The notes: generated by a model from the letters alone, not told the origin. DNA of 6,076 nt from an uncultured Oscillospiraceae bacterium (GCA_900549155.1 URNF01000119.1:1-6076), one strand, 5' to 3'; numbered from the stretch's first letter, positions 1 to 5,786 are shown. Program-made: numbers and translations.

Positions 1-16
1 CGGTTAACCTTTATCC

Positions 17-39
17 AACCACGCGACTATCGCGTGGTT
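17..39 (+). terminator. Rho-independent terminator of an upstream plus-strand gene
   Basis: A perfect 9-bp stem (AACCACGCG at 17-25, CGCGTGGTT at 31-39) closes a 5-nt loop. On the plus strand it is followed by the T-rich stretch TTCTTTCT. On the minus strand no T-run follows, so it most likely ends a plus-strand gene whose body lies left of the window. No coding sequence for that gene can be identified in the 16 bases before the hairpin. Confidence 0.6.
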
Positions 40-51
40 TTCTTTCTACAA

Positions 52-77
52 AAAACGGGACGCTCGCGTCCCGTTTT
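52..77 (-). terminator. Rho-independent terminator of the DUF1538/P-II-like operon
   Basis: CGGGACG (56-62) pairs with CGTCCCG (67-73) around a 4-nt loop. The stem is extended by A52-55 pairing with T74-77. Read on the minus strand, the hairpin sits 4 bases past the P-II-like stop codon and is followed by six T (complement of 50-55), as expected of an intrinsic terminator. The plus-strand side also has TTTT, so it can act in both directions. Confidence 0.85.
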
Positions 78-81
78 CTCT

Positions 82-747
82 TTATTCTTCGTTCAAAAAG
101 CCAAAGCCCGCCACATCCGAAACCGGCAGGGAAAACACGATCGTCCCCGCCTCGCTGTCCGGTCCGGCATCCCGCAGAACGGCGCGCATGATGTCCGCCT
201 TCTGCGCCGCAGCGGTCACAATGAGCACCACTTCTTTTTCTGCGGCAATGGAAAAATGATAGAACCGCTGGGCATCCTTGTTGCCCGTTCCCTTGCCGTG
301 CAGCACCGTGCCGCCGCGCGCCCCCGCGGCGCGCGCCGCATTCATCACCTGATCGGTCGTGCCCTCGTTGGCGACCGCAACGATCAGCTCATATTGAAAA
401 TCGAGCGACGGCGTATAGCCCGCCGATCTGCTTTCTCCGTTCAAAAATGCCACAGCCTTTCCCCCTCCGACACTTTTCACCGGCACGGCGACCACAATCC
501 CGTGTCCCGGCACACCGATGTGCAATTTCGTTTTCATCGCCTTTATCAGCGCCGCCGTGCGCTCCGCGTTTGCCACCGTCATCACAAGACGGTTTTCGTC
601 CGACTTGATGCCGAGCAGCTCCCGCATGCTCTGCACCGCCGTGCCGCGCCCGTGCAGCGTCACCGTGAGCGGCAGCGCCAGCTCCTCACAAAGCACGGAA
701 AGTGCAGGCAGCGCCTCGGGCTTTACGATCGCTATGACATAGTTCAC
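82..747 (-). CDS. Tandem P-II-like signalling protein
   Basis: A 221-aa soluble protein with two P-II-like ferredoxin folds in tandem. Domain 1 is about residues 1-103 (NYVIAIVKPEALPAL, then LTVTLHGRGTA) and domain 2 about 119-218 (YELIVAVANEGTTDQVM, then GARGGTVLHGKGTG). Both end in the same pattern, GGGKAVAFLNGE and AGFGFLNEE. P-II family proteins sense adenine nucleotides and often 2-oxoglutarate and bind a partner, commonly a membrane transporter. Usual P-II proteins are single domains of about 110 aa that trimerise; this one is double length. The long T-loop and the basic B-loop (GKIGDGK of GlnB) are not recognisable here: the equivalent stretches read HIGVPGHGI and GPDSEAGTI, so the ligand may differ. 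I chose GTG at 745-747: its GTGA overlaps the stop of the DUF1538 gene, and GGAGG lies 7 nt upstream. An upstream in-frame extension to 825 lies wholly inside the neighbouring gene. It is translationally coupled to that membrane protein, its likely partner (inference). Confidence 0.88.
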   Translation of the reverse strand: MNYVIAIVKPEALPALSVLCEELALPLTVTLHGRGTAVQSMRELLGIKSDENRLVMTVANAERTAALIKAMKTKLHIGVPGHGIVVAVPVKSVGGGKAVAFLNGESRSAGYTPSLDFQYELIVAVANEGTTDQVMNAARAAGARGGTVLHGKGTGNKDAQRFYHFSIAAEKEVVLIVTAAAQKADIMRAVLRDAGPDSEAGTIVFSLPVSDVAGFGFLNEE

Positions 748-2303
748 GTCGACACCTCCCACAGCTCCACAATGTCGAGATCGCCGTATACCGCTGTTGG
801 CTGCGCCTTGCGGCGTGCCCGCCACTCATATATAAAGCCCACCGTCTGTATGGACAAAAGCGGCATCATGGCGACCAGAGCGACCACGCCGAACGCATCC
901 TGCAGCGGATTGCCCCCGCACGCGGTGGAAACGCCCATCATGAATTGCAGCATAAACGTAGCGGTCATCGGGCCGGACGCCACGCCGCCGGAGTCAAACG
1001 CGATCGCCGTGTACATATCCGGCACGAAAAACGACATGAGCAGCGCCAGCGCATAGCCCGGCACCAAAAACCACAGGATTGAAATGCCGGTCAGCACCCG
1101 CACCATGGACAGCACCATTGCCGCCGCGATCGCGACCGACAGGCTGTATTTGATGACCCGTCCCGAAATCGCGCCCGCACTGACGGTCTCGATCTGCTTT
1201 TGCAGCACGCCGACCGCCGGTTCGGCGGAAATGATGAACCAACCGAGCACACCCGCAAGCGGGATGAGCAGATACCGCTGTCCCCCTGCCAGCGTCGCGC
1301 CGAGTCCCGCACCGAGCGCGGAAAAGCCGACGTTGACACCGGTCAGAAACAGCACCAGTCCCACATAGGTATACAAAATACCGATGAGAATTTTCAAAAG
1401 GCTGTGCCGATGCAGGCGCAGCATGCACAGCTGAAACACCAAGAAGATGCAGAAGATCGGCAGCATGGACACCGCCATCTCCTTTAAGTAGACGGGGATC
1501 GCGGAAAGAAACGCGCTCCCCACCGCCGCCGTGTCCGCAAAGGTCTCGGCGCTGATGTCCGCGACCGCGTCGCCGCCGTTATAGAAAAAGCCGAGAAACA
1601 GCACCGCCAGGATCGGTCCGACGGAGCAAAGCGCCACCAAGCCGAAGCTGTCCGCCTCGGCGTGCTTATCGCTGCGGATGTTGGACACGCCGACGCCGAG
1701 CGCCAGAATGAACGGCACAGTCATCGGCCCTGTGGTGACACCGCCGGAGTCAAACGCAATGGACAGATAGTTCTTGTCGGTGAAAGCGGCAAGCAGGAAA
1801 ATGAGCGCATAGCACCCGATGAGCAGCCACCGCAGGTTGGCGCCCGTCAGCATGCGCAGCATACACACCGCCATGAACAGACCGACGCCGATGCCCACCG
1901 TGATGAGCAGCACGCTGCTTTTGATGTGCGGCACGGTCTCCGCCAGCACCTGCAGATCCGGCTCCGCCACCGTGATGGCAAAGCCGAGCAGAAAGCTCAC
2001 GCCGAGAATGAGCGGCAGATTGCGCGTTTTGGTGAGCGCCGTGCCGATCTTGTTGCCGATCGGCGTCATCGACTGCTCCGCACCGAGCGAAAAAAGTCCC
2101 ATGCCGACCGTGAGCAGCACCGCGCCGAGCAGAAAGCTCAAAAGCAGCGCCGGCGACATCGGCGCAACAAACAGGCACAGAAACAGCACGATCAGCACGA
2201 TCGGCAGCACCGACACCGCCGCTTCCCGCATCTTCTCCGCCGCCTGCGACCGTGTGTTTTCAAAAAGTCCGCTGCTTTTGATGCCGCCCACCTGCCTTTT
2301 CAT
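744..2303 (-). CDS. DUF1538 family integral membrane protein (putative transporter)
   Basis: A 519-aa very hydrophobic protein, mostly transmembrane helices, built as two DUF1538 units. The duplication is visible directly: REAAVSVLPIVLI (26-38) and KEMAVSMLPIFCI (274-286); AEPDLQVL (113-120) and AEPAVGVL (360-367); IAFDSGGVTTGPMT (182-195) and IAFDSGGVASGPMT (434-447); DSFGLVAL (218-225) and DAFGVVAL (469-476). Repeats are offset by 247-252 residues, and conserved Glu and Asp sit within otherwise apolar segments, as in ion carriers. I recall a report that a DUF1538 pair from Halomonas (UmpAB) has Na+(Li+,K+)/H+ antiport activity. Applying that here is inference, and no substrate is proven. 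It is first in an operon with the P-II-like gene. The start is uncertain: ATG at 2301-2303 has no Shine-Dalgarno, but a promoter lies just upstream. ATG at 2229-2231 (residue 25) has GGAG only 3 nt away and would remove a non-membrane N-terminal tail. Confidence 0.88.
   Translation of the reverse strand: MKRQVGGIKSSGLFENTRSQAAEKMREAAVSVLPIVLIVLFLCLFVAPMSPALLLSFLLGAVLLTVGMGLFSLGAEQSMTPIGNKIGTALTKTRNLPLILGVSFLLGFAITVAEPDLQVLAETVPHIKSSVLLITVGIGVGLFMAVCMLRMLTGANLRWLLIGCYALIFLLAAFTDKNYLSIAFDSGGVTTGPMTVPFILALGVGVSNIRSDKHAEADSFGLVALCSVGPILAVLFLGFFYNGGDAVADISAETFADTAAVGSAFLSAIPVYLKEMAVSMLPIFCIFLVFQLCMLRLHRHSLLKILIGILYTYVGLVLFLTGVNVGFSALGAGLGATLAGGQRYLLIPLAGVLGWFIISAEPAVGVLQKQIETVSAGAISGRVIKYSLSVAIAAAMVLSMVRVLTGISILWFLVPGYALALLMSFFVPDMYTAIAFDSGGVASGPMTATFMLQFMMGVSTACGGNPLQDAFGVVALVAMMPLLSIQTVGFIYEWRARRKAQPTAVYGDLDIVELWEVST
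755..759 (-). promoter_or_regulatory. Ribosome binding site fixing the GTG start of the P-II-like gene
   Basis: The minus strand reads GGAGG here, within GGGAGGTG, 7 nt before the GTG at 745-747. It lies inside the last codons of the DUF1538 gene. No comparable site precedes the upstream in-frame start at 825. Confidence 0.8.
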
Positions 2304-2304
2304 A

Positions 2305-2317
2305 GTACAAACTGTAC
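2305..2317. repeat. Short inverted repeat beside the DUF1538 start codon
   Basis: GTACA (2305-2309), a 3-nt spacer, then TGTAC (2313-2317). It lies one base upstream of the ATG at 2301-2303 and downstream of the predicted transcription start, where a Shine-Dalgarno would normally be. It could be an operator half-site pair or a chance palindrome; nothing in the window tells which. Confidence 0.3.
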
Positions 2318-2338
2318 AATTATATGCTGATTATCCAT

Positions 2339-2367
2339 ATTGTATCATACATTTTGGGGCAGTGCAA
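2339..2367 (-). promoter_or_regulatory. Predicted sigma-A-type promoter of the DUF1538/P-II-like operon
   Basis: On the minus strand, TTGCAC (-35, 2367-2362) is followed by a 17-bp spacer and TACAAT (-10, 2344-2339). The -10 is preceded by TGA, giving an extended TGnTACAAT. The transcription start would be near 2332 with a leader of about 28 nt. A perfect TATAAT at 2324-2319 is an alternative -10; using it would leave a nearly leaderless mRNA, and its -35 region is weak. Confidence 0.55.
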
Positions 2368-2374
2368 TGAATAA

Positions 2375-2788
2375 ACTGTAAAAAATGCAGAGCAAAACCG
2401 AGATGATCCGCGCCAAAGTGCCCCGACCGCCGTCCGCCCCGAGGAGAACATTTTCCTCGCATATGCCCCGATCGGCAGAGATCTTTTCGCCCCGCTCGAC
2501 GCCAGCGAAAACGAAAAAAACGCAAAAGAGATCGCGCCGCTTTCCGATCTCATCGCCCTGTTCGGCGTGGAAAACGTGACCGTTCCTGATTATTGGTATG
2601 ACAACTCGCTGCTGTCAAAACGGAAAATGCCGATGCAGAAATTTGTCCCGCATCCGGAAATTCTCGAAAGCGACGTCCGTTTTTATCGCGCGCCGGGCTT
2701 TCGGAAGATCACCTGCCTTGCCTGCTGTCTCGGCGAGGAATATAAAGATCTCTACGGCGAGACCCCGAAAATTTCATTTCCCGTTTGA
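2375..2788 (+). pseudogene. C-terminal remnant of a DUF4838-like protein
   Basis: The frame is open from a stop at 2372-2374 to TGA at 2786-2788, about 137 codons. It has no ATG upstream of the conserved part and no ribosome binding site; the first GTG (2567) would discard half of the recognisable protein. The readable part runs SAPTAVRPEENIFLAYAPIG, then ENVTVPDYWYDNSLLSKRKM, FVPHPEILESDVRFYRAPGF, ITCLACCLGEEYKDLYGETP. From memory this matches the C-terminal region of DUF4838 proteins: the PENVFLEFAPI-like strand, the LEYWLD-SLFS motif, a PEVL-RDI-FYRSLG helix and an ACYLGEEY end. These are large proteins, typically several hundred residues, linked to carbohydrate metabolism, so most of the gene is missing. 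The break falls at about 2375-2410, next to the divergent promoter region of the DUF1538 operon. It is convergent with tyrS and shares its terminator. No frameshift is visible in the retained part. The family call is from motif memory. Confidence 0.62.
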
Positions 2789-2796
2789 AGCCGACA

Positions 2797-2839
2797 AAAA
2801 CGCCGTCGGTTCAACTTCCGGTTGCACCGACGGCGTTTT
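2797..2839 (-). terminator. Bidirectional terminator between tyrS and the DUF4838-like remnant
   Basis: AAAACGCCGTCGGT (2797-2810) pairs perfectly with ACCGACGGCGTTTT (2826-2839). An inner CAAC/GTTG (2812-2815 and 2821-2824) extends the stem after one mismatch. On the minus strand it starts 14 nt past the tyrS stop and is followed by a T-run (complement of A2796-2800). On the plus strand it follows the remnant's stop by 8 nt and ends in TTTTCTGTTT, so it serves both convergent units. Confidence 0.88.
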
Positions 2840-2852
2840 CTGTTTATGTCAA

Positions 2853-4076
2853 TTATGCCAAAGTCGCTTTGTGGAACACCTTTTTGCCCTTGCGGATCTT
2901 GACGCCCGCTTTGAGCTGTTCGGCGGAAACAGTGAGCGCAATGTCGGTGACCTTCTCGCTGTCAAGCGTCACGCCGCCCTGCTGCACCAGCCGTCTTGCC
3001 TCACCCTTGCTTGCCGCAAGTCCGCAGGCGACCATGAGCTCAAGGATCCCGATGCCGCCGTCCTTGAGCATATCCGCTGCAAGCGTCGTGGTCGGCATGT
3101 TTTCGTCGTCGCCCGCACCGGAGAACAGCGAACGGGACGTCGCCTGCGCCTTGTCCGCCTCATCCTTGCCATGCACCAGCGCCGTCAGCTCGAAGGCTAA
3201 AATTTCCTTTTTCTCGTTGATGCGGCTGTCGTCCCACTTGTCCATCGCGCGGATCTCGTCCATCGGGATGAACGTCAGCATGCGGATGCACTTCATCACA
3301 TCGGCATCATCCACATTGCGCCAATACTGATAGAACTGAAAAGGCGTCGTTTTCTCCGGGTCGAGCCACACCGCGCCGTTGGCGGTCTTGCCCATCTTCT
3401 TGCCCTCGCTGTTCATGAGCAGGGTGATGGTCATGGCATAGGCGTCGTCGCCGCTCTTCTTGCGAATGAGCTCCGTGCCACCCAGCATGTTCGACCACTG
3501 ATCGTCGCCGCCGAACTGCATGTTGCAGCCATAGTTCTGATGCAGATACCAGAAGTCATAGGACTGCATGATCATATAGTTGAATTCAAGGAAGCTCAGG
3601 CCCTTTTCCATGCGCTGCTTATAGCACTCAGCGCGCAGCATATTGTTGACCGAGAAGCAGGCGCCCACCTCGCGCAGCAGCTCCACATAGTTGAGCTTCA
3701 AAAGCCAGTCGGCGTTGTTGACCATGATCGCGGCGTCCTCGCCGAACGTGATAAAGCGCTCCATCTGCTTTTTGAAGCAGTCGCAGTTGTGCTGAATGGT
3801 TTCCGGCGTCATCACCGCGCGCAGATCCGACCGACCGGACGGATCGCCGATATAGCCCGTGCCGCCGCCGATGAGCACGACCGGCTTGTTGCCCGCCTGC
3901 TGCAGACGGCGCATAAGGCACAGCGCCATGAAATGCCCGACATGCAGCGAGTCCGCCGTCGGATCAAAGCCGATATAAAACCGTGCGCCGCCGTTGTTGA
4001 TGAGCTCCCGAATTTCCGGCTCGTCGGTCACCTGCGCGATAAGTCCGCGCTCCTGCAGTTCTTCATAGATTCCCAT
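2853..4076 (-). CDS. tyrS: Tyrosyl-tRNA synthetase
   Basis: Cytoplasmic enzyme that joins L-tyrosine to tRNA-Tyr using ATP; class Ic aminoacyl-tRNA synthetase. With the start used here it is 407 aa, normal for bacterial TyrS. Visible features: YIGFDPT (34-40), whose Tyr lines the amino-acid pocket; the HIGH signature as HVGH (45-48); GGGTGYIGDPSGR (70-82); the tyrosine-binding segment around MQSYDF and GGDDQW (170-194); the KMSKS loop as KMGKT (227-231); a C-terminal S4-like RNA-binding domain from about 345 to the end (GLAASKGEARRLVQQGGV). Two ATGs lie close together. GGAGG at 4085-4089 is 2 nt from the upstream one (4080-4082) and 8 nt from the downstream one (4074-4076), so I start at 4076; the upstream choice adds only Met-Lys. 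It is a single gene with its own promoter, T-box leader and terminator, so expression should rise when tRNA-Tyr is uncharged. Confidence 0.97.
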   Translation of the reverse strand: MGIYEELQERGLIAQVTDEPEIRELINNGGARFYIGFDPTADSLHVGHFMALCLMRRLQQAGNKPVVLIGGGTGYIGDPSGRSDLRAVMTPETIQHNCDCFKKQMERFITFGEDAAIMVNNADWLLKLNYVELLREVGACFSVNNMLRAECYKQRMEKGLSFLEFNYMIMQSYDFWYLHQNYGCNMQFGGDDQWSNMLGGTELIRKKSGDDAYAMTITLLMNSEGKKMGKTANGAVWLDPEKTTPFQFYQYWRNVDDADVMKCIRMLTFIPMDEIRAMDKWDDSRINEKKEILAFELTALVHGKDEADKAQATSRSLFSGAGDDENMPTTTLAADMLKDGGIGILELMVACGLAASKGEARRLVQQGGVTLDSEKVTDIALTVSAEQLKAGVKIRKGKKVFHKATLA

Positions 4077-4084
4077 TTTCATTT

Positions 4085-4089
4085 CCTCC
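4085..4089 (-). promoter_or_regulatory. Ribosome binding site deciding the tyrS start
   Basis: The minus strand reads GGAGG here. Spacing is 2 nt to ATG 4080-4082, too short, and 8 nt to ATG 4074-4076, optimal. It lies just downstream of the T-box terminator T-run, so it is transcribed only after antitermination. Confidence 0.75.
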
Positions 4090-4096
4090 CGTAATC

Positions 4097-4131
4097 AAAA
4101 AAGCCCTCTGTCCCCGAAAGGGACAGAGGGC
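4097..4131 (-). terminator. Regulated intrinsic terminator of the tyrS T-box leader
   Basis: A perfect 12-bp stem (GCCCTCTGTCCC at 4103-4114, GGGACAGAGGGC at 4120-4131) with a 5-nt loop is followed on the minus strand by six T (complement of 4097-4102). Its upstream arm on the RNA contains CCTCTGT (4129-4123), which can pair instead with ACAGAGG (4160-4154) flanking the T-box sequence. The terminator and antiterminator are therefore mutually exclusive. Confidence 0.93.
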
Positions 4132-4369
4132 GAAAGGGCTTTTCGCGGTACCACCTCTGTTTGGCGCAGCCTCACGGCAACACCCTCGGCGCGTGTCAGA
4201 CAACACGCGGTCGCTGTAACGGGCGCACCCGACCGACCCTACTGCGCAAAAAGCGGTTTGGGCGGCAGCTCGGGAGGGTAATTCAAAGCGGCGCTCCTCG
4301 CATCCTCACACCAAACCGGATGCTCTCTTTGCAGGCGGCGCAGCTCTACTGTGTCTCCGTCATCACTGT
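4097..4369 (-). promoter_or_regulatory. Tyrosine T-box riboswitch leader of tyrS
   Basis: The minus strand carries the T-box hallmark AGAGGTGGTACCGCG (4158-4144), about 70 nt before tyrS. Its UGGU (4153-4150) can pair with a tRNA 3' end ACCA, which fits the discriminator A of tRNA-Tyr. Stem I can be traced: CGGAG near the 5' end pairs with CTCCCG with one bulge; AGC/GCT, GCGC/GCGC and CCT/AGG form the middle; GCATCC/GGATGC lies under the apical region, with AGAGAG and GGTGTGA segments typical of T-box Stem I. The specifier loop holds AGTAG opposite GAATTACC; TAC at 4280-4278 is the tyrosine specifier. Another hairpin, perhaps Stem III, is perfect: CGCGTGT (4190-4196) with ACACGCG (4203-4209). 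Uncharged tRNA-Tyr is expected to stabilise the antiterminator and allow tyrS transcription. The exact 5' end is set by the predicted promoter. Confidence 0.93.
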
Positions 4370-4375
4370 AATCGG

Positions 4376-4404
4376 AGTGTAGCACACTTCAAAACGAAAG
4401 TCAA
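4376..4404 (-). promoter_or_regulatory. Sigma-A-type promoter of the tyrS T-box transcript
   Basis: On the minus strand: TTGACT (-35, 4404-4399), a 17-bp spacer, and TACACT (-10, 4381-4376) preceded by TGC (extended -10). Predicted start is near 4369, just before T-box Stem I. The -35 lies only 11 bases past the gdhA stop codon. Confidence 0.8.
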
Positions 4405-4415
4405 GAGGGATTTTC

Positions 4416-5762
4416 TCAAACCACACCCTGTGCCAGCATGGCGTTCGCGACCTTCAAGAAACCCGCGATGTTCGCACCGGCAACGAGGTTGCCCTTCATG
4501 CCGTATTCCTCGGCAGCGGCAGCAGCGTTGTGGTAGATGTTCACCATGATGTCGTGCAGCTTGGCATCGACTTCCTCAAAGCTCCAGGAAAGACGCATGG
4601 AGTTTTGGCTCATTTCGAGCGCCGAGGTCGCCACGCCGCCGGCGTTTGCCGCCTTGGCGGGTGCAAACAGCAGCCCGTTTTTCTGGAACACATGGATGGC
4701 TTCCGGCGTGGACGGCATATTCGCGCCCTCCGCGACCACCTTGCAGCCGTTCTTCACGAGCTTTTCGGCGGAAGCCTCGTCGATCTCGTTCTGCGTCGCA
4801 CAGGGCAGCGCAATGTCGCACTTCACGCCCCAAATGCCGGAACAGCCCTCATGGTATTCCGCTTCGGGATGGGTCACAACATATTCCTTGATGCGCTTGC
4901 GCTCGACCTCTTTGAGCTGCTTGATGCAGGCGAGATCCACACCGTTTTTGTCATAGATATAGCCGTTGGAGTCGGACATCGCGACCACCTTTGCGCCGAG
5001 CTCGGTCGCTTTCTGGTTGGCATAGATGGCGACGTTGCCGGAGCCGGAGACGACAACCGTCTTGCCCGCGAAGGAAGAGCCGTTGTCCTTGAGCATTGCG
5101 TCGGTGAAATAGCAAAGACCGAAGCCGGTCGCCTCGGTGCGCGCCAGCGAGCCGCCGAAGGGGATGCCCTTACCGGTGAGCACGCCGGTGTATTCATTGC
5201 GCAGGCGCTTATACTGACCGAACAGATAGCCGATCTCTCTGCCGCCGACGCCGATGTCGCCCGCGGGCACGTCGGTGTCCGCACCGATGTGCTTGGAAAG
5301 CTCGGTCATGAAGCTCTGGCAGAAGCGCATGACTTCCATGTCGGACTTGCCCTTGGGGTCAAAGTCGCTGCCGCCCTTGCCGCCGCCGATGGGCAGCCCC
5401 GTCAGCGAGTTCTTGAAGATCTGCTCAAAGCCCAAAAACTTGATGATACCTTCATAGACGGACGGATGGAAACGCAGACCGCCCTTATAGGGACCGATGG
5501 CACTGTTGAACTGAATGCGGAAGCCGCGGTTCACCTGCACCTTGCCGTTGTCGTCCACCCACGGCACGCGGAACTTGATGATGCGCTCCGGCTCAACGAT
5601 GCTGTCGATGACGCCCTTTTCGATGTATTCGGGGTGCTTTTCGATCACCGGCTCCAGGGATTCGAGCACTTCCTCGACCGCCTGATGGAACTCCGGCTCA
5701 CCGGGATTGCGCTTCTTGACTTTTTCCATCAAATCGGCAAGATATGCATTCTTAAAGTTCAT
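4416..5762 (-). CDS. gdhA: NADP-specific glutamate dehydrogenase
   Basis: Catalyses the reversible amination of 2-oxoglutarate with ammonium and NAD(P)H to glutamate in the cytoplasm. It is 448 aa, the usual length of the hexameric bacterial small-subunit enzyme. The N-terminal substrate domain holds PYKGGLRFHPSV (91-102, substrate Lys93), PIGGGKGGSDFDPKGK (124-139, catalytic Lys129) and PAGDIGVGGREIGYL (166-180, catalytic Asp169). The Rossmann cofactor domain has VVVSGSGNVAIYA (236-248) and SDSNGY (263-268), resembling the E. coli-type NADP enzyme. The C-terminal part has KAANAGGVATSALEMSQNS (370-388). Cofactor preference is by family resemblance. Start ATG 5760-5762 has GGAG 8 nt upstream; a 17-codon upstream extension begins with TTG without a ribosome binding site and is rejected. 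It has its own promoter at 5839-5867. No hairpin terminator separates its stop from the tyrS promoter. No damage is visible. Confidence 0.96.
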   Translation of the reverse strand: MNFKNAYLADLMEKVKKRNPGEPEFHQAVEEVLESLEPVIEKHPEYIEKGVIDSIVEPERIIKFRVPWVDDNGKVQVNRGFRIQFNSAIGPYKGGLRFHPSVYEGIIKFLGFEQIFKNSLTGLPIGGGKGGSDFDPKGKSDMEVMRFCQSFMTELSKHIGADTDVPAGDIGVGGREIGYLFGQYKRLRNEYTGVLTGKGIPFGGSLARTEATGFGLCYFTDAMLKDNGSSFAGKTVVVSGSGNVAIYANQKATELGAKVVAMSDSNGYIYDKNGVDLACIKQLKEVERKRIKEYVVTHPEAEYHEGCSGIWGVKCDIALPCATQNEIDEASAEKLVKNGCKVVAEGANMPSTPEAIHVFQKNGLLFAPAKAANAGGVATSALEMSQNSMRLSWSFEEVDAKLHDIMVNIYHNAAAAAEEYGMKGNLVAGANIAGFLKVANAMLAQGVV

Positions 5763-5770
5763 AAATACCA

Positions 5771-5774
5771 CTCC
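5771..5774 (-). promoter_or_regulatory. Ribosome binding site fixing the gdhA start
   Basis: GGAG on the minus strand, 8 nt before ATG 5760-5762. It supports the MNFKNAYL start over the longer open frame reaching 5813. Confidence 0.65.
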
Positions 5775-5786
5775 ATTCACTGAATT

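Noticed and set aside
34..1056. Plus-strand open frame of 340 codons at the left end
   Set aside because: It lies antisense to two well-supported minus-strand genes, has Arg/His-rich low-complexity composition, no ribosome binding site and runs through a terminator hairpin. It is a shadow of GC-rich coding DNA.
1662..2370. Plus-strand open frames of about 180-220 codons opposite the DUF1538 gene
   Set aside because: His/Arg/Gln-rich or Ser/Pro-rich composition typical of antisense frames, with no start signal.
2320..2553. Short minus-strand open frames upstream of the DUF1538 gene, a possible small leader gene
   Set aside because: They are antisense to the DUF4838-like remnant, whose plus-strand translation has recognisable protein motifs. 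No promoter or ribosome binding site precedes them.
4530..5783. Plus-strand open frame of 417 codons opposite gdhA
   Set aside because: It is entirely antisense to gdhA, whose catalytic motifs are unambiguous. The frame stays open because of codon bias, and no family motif is recognisable.
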